Part shown: piece after piece, positions 7,565 through 15,406 of the stretch
How positions within the stretch are numbered: the stretch's first letter is position 1
Layout of the letters: every line of letters starts with the position of its first letter
Assembly: GCA_943912265.1 (NCBI GenBank)
Contig: CALTTS010000029.1
Coordinates: 1 to 19,197, forward strand
Direction: 5' to 3'
Length of the DNA stretch: 19,197 bases
DNA from: an uncultured Xanthomonas sp.
Lineage (GTDB): Bacteria; Pseudomonadota; Gammaproteobacteria; Xanthomonadales; Xanthomonadaceae
Position numbers and translations under genes: made by a program
Notes under the pieces: model-generated
Seen by the model: the letters and a program-made list of their open reading frames with translations, nothing else
Told to the model about the DNA's origin: nothing
The model's database searches: none

Positions 7565-9157
7565 ATGCAACGACGCCAGTTCCTGACCAACGCCGCTGCC
7601 GCCTTCGCGGCGCTCGGCCTGCCGGCCCCCGCGCTGCTCGCGGCGCCGGCCATCACCCGGCTGCGCCGGCTCGGCCGCGCCGAACCGTTCGACTACGCCC
7701 GCCTGAAGGGCATGGCCCGCACCCTGGCCGCCGCGCCGTACAAGACCCACAAGCGGGTGCTGCCGGCGCCGGTGGAGGCGCTGGACTGGGACCAGTACCA
7801 GTCCATCCGCTACCGCCAGGACCACGCGTTGTGGACCGACGTGCCGGGCAAGTACCAGGCCAAGTTCTTCCACCTCGGCCTGTACTTCCACACGCCGGTG
7901 CGCATGTTCGACGTGGTCGGCGGCATGGCCCAGGAGCTGGCCTACGACCCGGCTGCGTTCGACCACGGCCGCAGCGGTCTGGACCACGCCCGCCTGCCGA
8001 AGGACCTGGGCTTCGCCGGTTTCCGCCTGAACACCCGCGCCGACACCGACCGCGACTTCGCCGCCTTCCTCGGCGCCAGCTACTTCCGCGCGGTCGGCAA
8101 GGAAGGCCAGTACGGCCAGTCCGCGCGCGGGCTGGCGATCGACACCGGCACCGGCGGTCCGGAGGAATTCCCGGATTTCATCGCCTGGTATCTGGAACAG
8201 CCGGCGCCGGATTCGGACACGGTGGTGCTGTACGGCCTGCTCGATTCGCCCAGCGTGGCCGGCGCCTACCGCTTCGCCATCACCCCGGGCGAGCCGCTGG
8301 TGATGGACATCGACAGCGCGCTGTACCCGCGCAAGGCGATCGAGCGGCTCGGCATCGCCCCGTGCACCAGCATGTACCAGTACGGCGAAAACGACCGACG
8401 CATGGCCTGGGACTGGCGACCGGAGATCCACGACACCGACGGGCTGGCGATCTGGACCGGCGGCGGCGAATGGCTGTGGCGGCCACTGCTCAACCCGCGC
8501 CAGCTGCGCTTCAACATGTTCGTGGACGACAACCCGCGCGGCTTCGGCCTGCTGCAGCGCGACCGCAACTTCGACCACTACCAGGACGACGGCGTGTTCT
8601 ACGAGAAGCGCCCGTGCCTGTGGGTGGAACCCAAGGCTGGCTGGGGCAGGGGCTCGGTGCAGCTGGTCGAAATCCCGACCGTGGACGAGACCTTCGACAA
8701 CATCGTCGCGTTCTGGAACCCGGCCGACAAGCCGCAGCCCGGCCAGGAGCTGCTGTACGGCTATCGCCTGTACTGGGGCTCGCAGCCGCCGGTCTCCTCG
8801 CCGCTGGCGCACTGCGTGGACAGCTTCACCGGGCTGGGCGGCGTGGTGGGCAAGAAGCGCGCGCATTTCTCGTGGCGCTTCGCGGTGGACTTCGCCGGCG
8901 GCGGGCTGGCCGCGCTGATCGACCGGGCCGAGGTCGAGGCCGTGGTGGAGGTCAGCCGCGGCCGCACCGAGATCGTCAGCGCGCGGCCGCTGCGCGAGAT
9001 CCGCGGCTATCGCGCCATGTTCGACGTGGTGCCGCCGGACGAGGGCACGCAGCAGATAGACATCCGCCTGTACCTGCGCAGCGGCGGCCGCGCGCTGACC
9101 GAAACCTGGCTGTACCAGTGGAACCCGCCGCCGCCGGCGGAGCGCACGCTGTACTGA
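7565..9157 (+). CDS. opgD: Glucan biosynthesis protein D, Tat-exported
   Basis: A periplasmic protein of osmoregulated periplasmic glucan metabolism (OpgD/MdoD, paired in many bacteria with OpgG/OpgH). E. coli OpgD is now placed among beta-1,2-glucan hydrolases (GH186), so a glucan-trimming role is expected. The 530-residue protein begins MQRRQFLTNAAAAFAALG, a twin-arginine signal as in E. coli MdoD, with cleavage likely near LLAAPA. Family stretches include GKYQAKFFHLGLYF, GASYFRAVG, QYGQSARGLAI, FVDDNPRGFGLLQRDR, YEKRPCLWVEP and EIPTVDETFDNIVAFWNP. The start at 7565 is chosen because it sets the Arg-Arg near the N-terminus; ATGs further upstream would place it internally. It stands alone here with no opgG or opgH adjacent. 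A GC-rich hairpin starts right after its stop. Confidence 0.95.
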   Translation: MQRRQFLTNAAAAFAALGLPAPALLAAPAITRLRRLGRAEPFDYARLKGMARTLAAAPYKTHKRVLPAPVEALDWDQYQSIRYRQDHALWTDVPGKYQAKFFHLGLYFHTPVRMFDVVGGMAQELAYDPAAFDHGRSGLDHARLPKDLGFAGFRLNTRADTDRDFAAFLGASYFRAVGKEGQYGQSARGLAIDTGTGGPEEFPDFIAWYLEQPAPDSDTVVLYGLLDSPSVAGAYRFAITPGEPLVMDIDSALYPRKAIERLGIAPCTSMYQYGENDRRMAWDWRPEIHDTDGLAIWTGGGEWLWRPLLNPRQLRFNMFVDDNPRGFGLLQRDRNFDHYQDDGVFYEKRPCLWVEPKAGWGRGSVQLVEIPTVDETFDNIVAFWNPADKPQPGQELLYGYRLYWGSQPPVSSPLAHCVDSFTGLGGVVGKKRAHFSWRFAVDFAGGGLAALIDRAEVEAVVEVSRGRTEIVSARPLREIRGYRAMFDVVPPDEGTQQIDIRLYLRSGGRALTETWLYQWNPPPPAERTLY

Positions 9158-9177
9158 GCCGCCCGTCGCCGGGCGGC
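9158..9177 (+). terminator. GC hairpin at the opgD stop
   Basis: GCCGCCCG-TCGC-CGGGCGGC is a perfect 8-bp stem with a four-base loop beginning on the base after the TGA. There is no T-run, so it may act as a 3' stabiliser or a weak or Rho-assisted terminator. Confidence 0.45.
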
Positions 9178-9257
9178 GTGGGCCTGCCGGGGCAATCGCC
9201 GCAGATCGAGCCGGCGCCAGAAGCGGAATTCCCGCGTGATCCGCTCCGAGGGGGTCC

Positions 9258-9385
9258 ATGAAGGAATCCCGAGCCACCGGCCGCCGGATCATCGCCGTGC
9301 TCGAACAGGCCGAAGCCGGCCCGCCCGTGCAACCTGCACGGCGTGACCGCGATACCGCCAACGGGCCGCCGGTGGAAATCGACGG
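9258..9385 (+). pseudogene. Degenerate IS3-family orfA start (insertion sequence remnant)
   Basis: In the 399-base gap after opgD, the ATG at 9258 opens a frame whose first 25 or so codons resemble the N-terminus of IS3-family OrfA proteins, which typically read M-K-x-S-R-F-T-E-x-Q-I-I-A-V-L-x-x-A-E-A-G. Here RIIAVLEQAEAG is intact in form. After that the reading degenerates, although an out-of-frame TGGAAATCGA (from 9373) matches the expected Trp-Lys-Ser region further along OrfA. A good ribosome-like GAGGGGG precedes the ATG. No orfB, terminal repeats or target duplication were recognised. It is most likely a relic; the resemblance is from memory of the family and was not tested by a search. 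Confidence 0.45.
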
Positions 9386-9390
9386 CGGCG

Positions 9391-9415
9391 CCCTTCCGCG
9401 CCCGCGGCGGAAGGG
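9391..9415. repeat. Inverted repeat in the opgD-tdk gap
   Basis: CCCTTCCGC and GCGGAAGGG form a perfect 9-bp stem with a seven-base GC loop. It lies between the convergent opgD and tdk genes and could be a bidirectional terminator lacking a T-run, or an insertion-sequence scar. The rest of 9416-9556 shows nothing recognisable. Confidence 0.4.
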
Positions 9416-9556
9416 CCGGATGAGATCCGCGGCGACGATCGCCCCGACAGCAACGCCGGGACGGCCGACGCACGGCACCCGCAGGCAATGCTGCCGGGCA
9501 GGCCGGGGAACGCCACGCCGCATGGCCGCCCCACAATGGGCGCGGCCGCCTCGCGC

Positions 9557-10180
9557 TCAGCGCAGCGGCAACGCTTCCTGCAGCGGCTCGATGCTGCCTT
9601 CGCCGCGCATGATCTTCTTGAACTCGGCGCGGCTGACCGACACGTAGCGCTCGTTGCCGCCGATCTCCACCTGCGGCCCGTCCTGCACCGCCCGCCCCTG
9701 CGCGTCCACGCGCACGGTCATCGTCGCCTTGCTGCCGCTGTGGCAGATGGTCTTGATCTCCTGCATGTCGTCGGCCCAGGCCAGCAGGTACTGGCTGCCC
9801 TCGAACAGCTCGCCGCGGAAATCCGTGCGCAGGCCGTAGCACAGCACCGGGATGCGCAGCGCGTCCACCACCTCGCTCAACTGCCAGACCTGCGCGCGGG
9901 TGAGGAACTGCGCCTCGTCCACCAGCACGCAGTCGAGCTTGCCGGCCACGGCGATGTCGCGCTCCACCAGCCGCTGCAGGTCGGTGTCGCGGTCGAAGCC
10001 CACGCCCTCGGCGCGCAGGCCGATCCGCGAAGCCACCACGCCGCTGCCGGCGCGGTGGTCGAGTTTCGGCGTCAGGATCAGCGTGCGCATGCCGCGTTCG
10101 CGGTAGTTGTGCGCCGACTGCAGCAGCGTGGTGGTCTTCCCGGCGTTCATCGCCGAGTAGTAGAAATAGAGCTTGGCCAT
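9557..10180 (-). CDS. tdk: Thymidine kinase (type II)
   Basis: A cytoplasmic salvage enzyme that phosphorylates thymidine to dTMP with ATP. It has 207 residues, the normal length. The P-loop SAMNAGKTT spans residues 9-17, DEAQFL contains the catalytic base Glu89, and FRGELFEGSQYLLAWAD is the conserved core, with the nucleoside-binding lasso region GGNERYVS near 174-181. Against the E. coli enzyme, three of four zinc ligands look lost: C-x-C has become Cys146-His-Ser, and the second Cys and His are Ser182-or-184 and Glu in SVSRAEF. The lasso motif is otherwise intact, so activity is expected. The start at 10180 lies only six bases from a TAGAAT box. It follows the Sel1-like genes in the same direction with a 124-base gap. 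Confidence 0.96.
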   Translation of the reverse strand: MAKLYFYYSAMNAGKTTTLLQSAHNYRERGMRTLILTPKLDHRAGSGVVASRIGLRAEGVGFDRDTDLQRLVERDIAVAGKLDCVLVDEAQFLTRAQVWQLSEVVDALRIPVLCYGLRTDFRGELFEGSQYLLAWADDMQEIKTICHSGSKATMTVRVDAQGRAVQDGPQVEIGGNERYVSVSRAEFKKIMRGEGSIEPLQEALPLR

Positions 10181-10186
10181 GCGGGG

Positions 10187-10192
10187 ATTCTA
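10187..10192 (-). promoter_or_regulatory. Candidate -10 box of tdk (leaderless start)
   Basis: On the minus strand TAGAAT (five of six to TATAAT) ends six bases before the tdk ATG, placing the transcription start at or next to the A of the start codon. No ribosome site lies between. No good -35 is visible. Confidence 0.4.
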
Positions 10193-10304
10193 AGCGGCCC
10201 GCTTTTGCGCAGATACCCCGGATTTTCCCGGCTGAAGACCCGCCGCCACGCCGTCCATCGGCATCCCGTCGTTGCCCCCGTGCCGCGCATGGATCGCAAC
10301 GCGG

Positions 10305-11083
10305 TCAGGGTATCTCCTGCTTGCCGGACACAGGCCGCAACGGTTCGAGTGGCCCCACATCAATGGTGCCTTGGCGCACCTCGCCGATCTCGCGTTCCCA
10401 CAACTGCTGGCGCCACGCGAAATACGCTTTCGGCTCCCAGTATTTCGGGTCGTAGAAGCTCGAACCCGCCAGCGCGGCCATCGGCGGGACACTGTTGCCA
10501 CCGGCACCCACATCGGATGCACCCGGCATCAGCCCCAGCACCGTGAGGTTGCCGGTATAGCCGGTGCGACTGCCGGCCACGCCGCTTTTCGCTCTCCGCA
10601 ACACGGTTTCCAGCCGCGGCCTGGCACCGCATCGCCGTATTCGGCATACACCCCGCGCCCTTCGCGCACGGCCTGGGCCTGCTGCTCCGGACTCAAGGCC
10701 TGCCAATACTGCTCACGCATGGCCAGCAGGCGCGCGTAGCCGCGCTCGGCTGCCAGATCCATCCATGCATAGGCCAACGGCCGGTTTTCCGCCACGCCGA
10801 TGCCCTTCCAGTACATCTCGGCCACCAGTGCCTGCGAAGGCTTGTCCGCGTAGCGGGCGGCACGGAGGAAATACCGCAGCGCCTTGTCCCGGGCGTTGTC
10901 GCGCGAGGCCTGCACGCCCAACCGGTAATACATCAAGTCTGGATGCGCATTCAGGAACCCGGCGAAATTGTCCTTGACCAGAAACGCTTCGTGCGGCCCC
11001 TTGCCGGGCGCCTCGTCGGCCTGCGCCACGGCCGTTCCTTGTGCAAGCGCCAGCAACAGAAGACATCGGAACGGAAATGCCAT
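10305..11083 (-). pseudogene. Sel1-like repeat secreted protein B, frameshifted
   Basis: Paralogue of the next gene upstream. The ATG at 11083 follows a strong GGAGGTGAT site by four to five bases, so it is preferred to the GTG at 11098. A signal peptide (MAFPFRCLLLLALAQGTAVAQA) is followed by a Sel1/TPR-like region: FLNAHPDLMYYRLG, ADKPSQALVAEMYWKGIGV, and AYAWMDLAAERGY. After YGDA the frame fails: one base is missing near 10625-10628, and the expected continuation ARPRLETVLRRAK and onward to a TGA at 10305-10307 lies in another frame. The intact paralogue shows YGDDAAKPRIATVLRR at this point, which pins the break. Restored length is about 259 residues. Function is unknown; Sel1 repeats mediate protein contacts. 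It may be a real pseudogene or an assembly error. Confidence 0.8.
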
Positions 11084-11164
11084 ACCGATCACCTCCACGA
11101 ATTACGGCACGCATCCAAGTCCGACGTGGTCAGACTGATGCCCTGCCTGAACCGGCAACCTTGA

Positions 11165-11968
11165 TCACCGCTCACCCGACCCTGCATCCTCCGCCGGAGT
11201 CTCCGGCACGGAAGGTTCTTCCGCATCGGTCCGCGGCTCGACCCTGGGCACGCGCGAGCGCGCGCCGCCATCGTTGACCTGATTCAGCTCGCCCACTTCC
11301 ACCTTGCCCACGCGCGGCTTGGACCAGATGGCATCGTGCCATTGCTGGTACTGCTCCGGGTTCCAGTAGCGCGGGTCGTAGAACTTGCTGCCGTCGATTT
11401 CCTGCATGGAACCGGCCGGACCCGGCACCAGTACCTTCAGGTTTCCCGTGCTGCCCAGGCGGCTGCCCGTCATGTTGCGCAATTCGCGCCGGAGCACGGT
11501 GGCGATGCGCGGCTTGGCAGCATCGTCGCCGTACACGGCATAGACCGCCTGGCCATCCTCGACCGCGCGCGCCCGCTGGGCTTCGTCCAGCTGGTTCCAG
11601 TAGCGCTCGCGCAGGGCGAGGAACCCTTCGTAGCCGCGTTCGGCCGCCAGATCCATCCAGATGTAGGCCTGCACCGGATCCCTGTCCACGCCCTGCCCGT
11701 TCCAGAGCATTTCCGCCACCATGCCCTGCGACGGCTTGTCCGCGTAATAACCGGCCCGCCGGAAGAACTTGAATGCATCGGCATGGTCTCCGGACTTGTA
11801 TTTCTCCAGGCCGAGAAGCCGGTAGCGCAGATCCGGATGCGCTTCGAGAAAGCCGCCGTTGACCATCACCGGGTCCCGAGCGGGATCGGACGGCAGTTTG
11901 TCCGATGCGATGGCCGGCATCGCCACCCCCAGAACCAGCGCCAGGCACCAGCCGTTGTGCAAAGCCAT
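11165..11968 (-). CDS. Sel1-like repeat secreted protein A
   Basis: An exported protein of 267 residues. The ATG at 11968 follows GGGGGAG and starts a signal peptide (MALHNGWCLALVLGVAMPA, with cleavage after AIA). A Sel1/TPR-like helical region follows, with repeat-like blocks KFFRRAGYYADKPSQGMVAE, LWNGQGVDRDPVQAYIWMDL and AAERGYEGFLALRERYW. Then come a conserved RIATVLRRELRNMTGSRLGS segment and FYDPRYWNPEQYQQWHDAIW. The C-terminal 45 residues are Glu/Pro-rich and look disordered. Family function is unknown; Sel1-like proteins usually scaffold envelope or signalling complexes. It is the first gene of a leftward set (protein A, then paralogue B after 81 bases, then tdk) and is divergent from rep with 91 bases between starts. 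Confidence 0.85.
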   Translation of the reverse strand: MALHNGWCLALVLGVAMPAIASDKLPSDPARDPVMVNGGFLEAHPDLRYRLLGLEKYKSGDHADAFKFFRRAGYYADKPSQGMVAEMLWNGQGVDRDPVQAYIWMDLAAERGYEGFLALRERYWNQLDEAQRARAVEDGQAVYAVYGDDAAKPRIATVLRRELRNMTGSRLGSTGNLKVLVPGPAGSMQEIDGSKFYDPRYWNPEQYQQWHDAIWSKPRVGKVEVGELNQVNDGGARSRVPRVEPRTDAEEPSVPETPAEDAGSGER

Positions 11969-11998
11969 GTCTCCCCCCGCATCCGTCGATGCCGCGAT

Positions 11999-12004
11999 GG
12001 TATA
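11999..12004 (-). promoter_or_regulatory. Possible -10 box for the Sel1-like gene pair
   Basis: On the minus strand TATACC sits 30 bases before the ATG at 11968, giving a leader of about 24 bases with the GGGGGAG site. A TTTACA lies 20 bases further up, a longer spacing than optimal. Confidence 0.3.
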
Positions 12005-12059
12005 CGGCGTCCTTGATGGCTGTCTGTAAACTGATGGCCTATCCGGAAGTCCTCGTTCC

Positions 12060-14039
12060 ATGCACGGTCTCAACCCCCCCCAGCGCGCCGCGGTCCTGCA
12101 CTGCGAAGGCCCCCTGTTGGTGCTCGCCGGCGCCGGCAGCGGCAAGACGCACATGCTGGTGGAGAAGATCGCCCACCTGATCGCCAGCGGCCGCTACCCG
12201 GCCCGGCGCATCGCGGCGATCACCTTCACCAACAAGTCGGCCAAGGAAATGCGCGAGCGCGCGGCCAAACGCATCCGCGGAGATGCCGCTGCCGAGCTGA
12301 CCGTGTGCACCTTCCATGCGCTGGGCTTGAAGTTCCTGCAGATCGAGCACACCGCCGCCGGGCTCAAGCGCGGGTTCTCGATCTTCGACGCCGATGATTC
12401 CGCCGCGCAGATCAAGGACCTGATGCACGGCGCCAAGCCCGACGTGGTGGACGACATCCGCAATCTGGTTTCGCGGGCGAAGAACGCGGGCCTGTCGCCC
12501 GAGCAGGCGATGGCCGCCGCACGCAGCAACCGCGAGCGGGAAGCGGCCGGCGTGTACGAGCGCTACCAGCTGCGGCTGGCCACGTTCAACGCGGTGGACT
12601 TCGACGACCTGATCCGGCTGCCGGTGCAGATCCTCGAAGAAAACCCGGACATCGTGGCCGCCTGGCGCGAGCGCATCGGCTACCTGCTGGTGGACGAGTG
12701 CCAGGACACCAACGATGCCCAGTACCGCCTGCTGAAGATGCTGGCCGGCCCGCGCGGCAATTTCACCTGCGTGGGCGACGACGACCAGAGCATCTACGCC
12801 TGGCGCGGCGCCAACCCGGAAAACCTGTCGCAGATGGCGCGCGACTATCCGGCGCTGCACGTGATCAAGCTCGAACAGAACTACCGCTGCTCCAACCGCG
12901 TGCTGCGCGCGGCCAACGCGCTGATCGCCAACAACCCGCACGAGCACCTGAAGACCCTGTGGAGCGAAGCCGCCGACGGCGAGCGCATCCGCGTGTGGGA
13001 GTGCCGCGACAGCGACCACGAGGCGGAAAAGGTGGCGGCCGAGATTTCCTTCACCGCCGCAAGCAAGCAGGCGCCGTGGAGCGATTTCTGCATCCTGTTC
13101 CGCGGCAATTTCCAGTCGCGCCCGCTGGAAAAGGCGCTGCAGCTGCTGCGCATTCCCTACCATCTCACCGGCGGCACCGCCTTCCTCGAACGGCAGGAAG
13201 TGAAGGACACGCTGTCGTGGCTGCGGGTGGTCGCCAACCCGGACGACGACGCGGCCTTCCTGCGCGCGGTGCAGGCGCCCAAGCGCGAGGTCGGCGCCAC
13301 TTCGCTGGCGCGGCTGGCCGAAATGGCTTCGGCCCGGCACCTGCCGATGGCGCGCATGGCCGAATCGATGGGCGCGTTGCAGCAATTGCCGCCACGCGCG
13401 GCCAACGGCCTGAGCGCCTTTGTCGATGCGCTGCACGACCTGCGCCACCATGCCGCCACGTTGCCGGCGGCCGACCTGGTGCGCCGGCTGGTGGAGAAAT
13501 CCGGCCTGCTGGCCGACCTGCGCGCGCAGGCCAAGGACCAGGCCGGCTTCGAGCGCCGCCGCGCCAACCTCGAAGAGCTGGCGCAGTGGTTCGAAGGCGG
13601 CCCGCGCGGCGCCAGCGCCGGCGACCTGGCCGCGCAGCTAGCGCTGTTGTCGCGCAACGACAAGGACGACGGCGGCAACCAGGTGCGGATGATGACCCTG
13701 CACGCCTCCAAGGGTCTGGAATTCCGCTACGTGTTCATCGTCGGCTGCGAGGACGGCGTGCTGCCGCACGAGGTCAGCCTGGACGAAGGCAACCTGGCGG
13801 AGGAGCGCCGGCTGATGTACGTGGGCATCACCCGCGCCAAGGAGCGCCTGTGGCTGAGCCACAGCAAGCTCACTCGCAAGTTCGGCGAGCAGATCCGGCT
13901 CAAGCCCAGCCGTTTCCTCGACGAGCTGCCGGCCGGCGAGCTGCAGCGCGACGGCGCCGACCCGGTGGCCGATGCCGAACACAAGCAGGCCCGCGCCAAG
14001 GCCGGGCTGGCCGCGATTCAGGCGCTGCTCGGCGATTGA
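12060..14039 (+). CDS. rep: ATP-dependent DNA helicase Rep (UvrD/SF1A family)
   Basis: A 3'-5' superfamily 1A helicase that restarts replication and clears proteins ahead of forks. It has 659 residues, close to E. coli Rep. Motifs in order: Q motif LNPPQRAAV (4-12), Walker A GAGSGKT (24-30), motif Ia AITFTNKSAKEM, motif II DECQDTN (from residue 212; Tyr or Phe is usual in place of Cys), motif III GDDDQSIYAWRGA, motif IV QNYRCSNRVL, motif V MTLHASKGLEF and motif VI EERRLMYVGITRAKERL. All ATPase residues are present. The short N-terminus and the absence of a long C-terminal tail favour Rep over UvrD or PcrA. The ATG is preceded by GGAAG at about 12 bases. It is divergent from the Sel1-like pair, with 252 bases of apparently empty DNA before the next gene. 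Confidence 0.95.
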   Translation: MHGLNPPQRAAVLHCEGPLLVLAGAGSGKTHMLVEKIAHLIASGRYPARRIAAITFTNKSAKEMRERAAKRIRGDAAAELTVCTFHALGLKFLQIEHTAAGLKRGFSIFDADDSAAQIKDLMHGAKPDVVDDIRNLVSRAKNAGLSPEQAMAAARSNREREAAGVYERYQLRLATFNAVDFDDLIRLPVQILEENPDIVAAWRERIGYLLVDECQDTNDAQYRLLKMLAGPRGNFTCVGDDDQSIYAWRGANPENLSQMARDYPALHVIKLEQNYRCSNRVLRAANALIANNPHEHLKTLWSEAADGERIRVWECRDSDHEAEKVAAEISFTAASKQAPWSDFCILFRGNFQSRPLEKALQLLRIPYHLTGGTAFLERQEVKDTLSWLRVVANPDDDAAFLRAVQAPKREVGATSLARLAEMASARHLPMARMAESMGALQQLPPRAANGLSAFVDALHDLRHHAATLPAADLVRRLVEKSGLLADLRAQAKDQAGFERRRANLEELAQWFEGGPRGASAGDLAAQLALLSRNDKDDGGNQVRMMTLHASKGLEFRYVFIVGCEDGVLPHEVSLDEGNLAEERRLMYVGITRAKERLWLSHSKLTRKFGEQIRLKPSRFLDELPAGELQRDGADPVADAEHKQARAKAGLAAIQALLGD

Positions 14040-14291
14040 CGCCCCCGTACCTTCACCCTTCGCGGTGTAGGTTCGACCCGGAAGGCAACGTCCGGGGATT
14101 GCCCCGCCTCGTGCGGCAGCGGAGAACGTCGACGGCGGACAAAGGGCACGGCCATCGCGTTTTCCGCGCCCGTGATGCGCTGCATCCGTCCGTGGCCGCA
14201 CTGGATCACGAGCCGATTCCAGCAAGGTGGCCCTTTCGTGCACGCCGTGCCCGCCGCATGATGCGGCGATGCCCGCACCGTCATCGTCACC

Positions 14292-14822
14292 GTGAACGTC
14301 CTCGAAACCCCACGCCTGCGGCTGCGCCCGTTCGACCCCGGACGCGATGCCGACGCCATGCTGGCCCTGCTCAACGAACCGGCCTTCCTGCAGGGCATCG
14401 GCGACCGTGGGGTGCGCACGCGCGAACAGGCCGTCGCCTATCTGCGCGACTGGGCGGTCGAACATGAACGCCGCCACGGCTACGCCCACCGCGCCATCGA
14501 AACCCGCGACACCGGCGCCTTCGTCGGCAGCGCCGGCCTGCTGTGGCGCGACCCGCTGCCGGCACCGCATGTCGGCTATGCCATCGCGGCGGCGCATCAG
14601 GGTGCGGGCTATGCCGCCGAAGCCACCCGCGCCGTGCTCGACGAGGCCCGCGGGCGGCTGCGCCTGCCGCGCGTGCTGGCCATCGTGAATCCCGGCAATG
14701 CCGCGTCGATCCGCGTGCTGCAGAAATCCGGCCTGCGCCGGATCGGCGTGCATGCGGTGGAAGGCCATGCCGCACTGGACCTGTTCGCCATCGACTTCGC
14801 CCCCGGCCACCCCGCCACCTGA
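14292..14822 (+). CDS. GNAT N-acetyltransferase (RimJ/RimL-like)
   Basis: A 176-residue acetyl-CoA-dependent N-acetyltransferase. The GTG at 14292 is chosen because the family opening L-E-T-x-R-L-x-L-R follows within four residues (NVLETPRLRLRPFD); the next ATG would remove it. The acetyl-CoA loop QGAGYA begins at residue 103, after the strand HVGYAIA, and the conserved N-x-x-S-x-x-V-L-x-K-x-G reads NAASIRVLQKSGLRR. The substrate is unknown: members act on ribosomal protein N-termini, antibiotics or small amines. It is separated by eight bases from the DinB-like gene and probably translated with it. The ribosome site is weak. Confidence 0.88.
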   Translation: MNVLETPRLRLRPFDPGRDADAMLALLNEPAFLQGIGDRGVRTREQAVAYLRDWAVEHERRHGYAHRAIETRDTGAFVGSAGLLWRDPLPAPHVGYAIAAAHQGAGYAAEATRAVLDEARGRLRLPRVLAIVNPGNAASIRVLQKSGLRRIGVHAVEGHAALDLFAIDFAPGHPAT

Positions 14823-14830
14823 CTTCCGCC

Positions 14831-15355
14831 ATGGACATCGCCACCTGCCGCCTGCTGGCCCGCTACAACGACTGGATGAACCGCAAGCTGATCGCGGCGG
14901 CGGCGACGCTGCCCGAAGACGAGATCGACCGCGACCGCGGCGCCTTCTTCGGCTCCGTGCTCGGCACCCTGAACCACCTGGTGGTGGCCGACACGCTCTG
15001 GCTCAAGCGCCTTGCCGCCCATCCGGCCTGCGCGGACGTGCTGGAACCGCTGCGCGACACGCCGATGCCCGCCGCGCTGGATGCCCGTCCCTGCACCACG
15101 CTGGACGCGCTGCGGCAACGCCGCGAAGCGCTGGACGCCCTGTTCGTCGCGCTGTGCGGCCAACTGGAACAGGCGGCGCTGGACACCCCGCTCGAGTACC
15201 GCAACAGCCGCGGCGAACCATTCCGCAGGCCGTTGGGCAACCTGCTGCTGCACGTGTTCAACCACCAGACCCACCACCGCGGGCAAGTCACCACCCTGCT
15301 CTCGCAGGCCGGCGTGGACGTCGGCGTCACCGACCTGCTGGCCTTGCTGGCGTAA
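14831..15355 (+). CDS. DinB-like four-helix metal-binding protein
   Basis: A 174-residue DinB/YfiT superfamily protein. The first helix is CRLLARYNDWMNRKL, and the three expected metal-ligand histidines are His49 (LNHLVVADTLW), His145 and His149 (FNHQTHHRGQ), as in family structures that bind nickel or zinc. Characterised relatives include thiol transferases using low-molecular-weight thiols and others of unknown role; the name DinB here refers to the Bacillus damage-inducible protein, not to DNA polymerase IV. It sits eight bases after the GNAT gene, so the two are probably co-transcribed. No regulatory clue such as a LexA box was noticed. Confidence 0.88.
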   Translation: MDIATCRLLARYNDWMNRKLIAAAATLPEDEIDRDRGAFFGSVLGTLNHLVVADTLWLKRLAAHPACADVLEPLRDTPMPAALDARPCTTLDALRQRREALDALFVALCGQLEQAALDTPLEYRNSRGEPFRRPLGNLLLHVFNHQTHHRGQVTTLLSQAGVDVGVTDLLALLA

Positions 15356-15378
15356 TCCTCCGGTCTCGGAGCAGACGG

Positions 15379-15384
15379 TAGAAT
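15379..15384 (+). promoter_or_regulatory. Candidate -10 box for the phosphatase-pyrF unit
   Basis: TAGAAT, five of six to consensus, lies 22 bases before the ATG at 15407 in the 51-base gap after the DinB-like gene. No convincing -35 is visible. Confidence 0.35.
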
Positions 15385-15406
15385 TGCCGGGTTATCTCCC
15401 GCCGGT

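Noticed and set aside
7472..9523. A 683-codon minus-strand open frame across opgD
   Set aside because: Shadow of opgD: low-complexity Val/Ala/Arg composition, no motif, and it runs through the opgD promoter and 3' hairpin.
14040..14291. Possible gene or terminator between rep and the GNAT gene
   Set aside because: No frame with protein-like composition and no convincing hairpin with a T-run; only short repeats such as GGCAA/TTGCC, which are too weak to call.
12698..14467. A 589-codon plus-strand frame overlapping rep and the GNAT gene
   Set aside because: It is out of frame with the intact helicase motifs and spans two real genes; its translation is Arg/Gly/Ala-rich without any domain.
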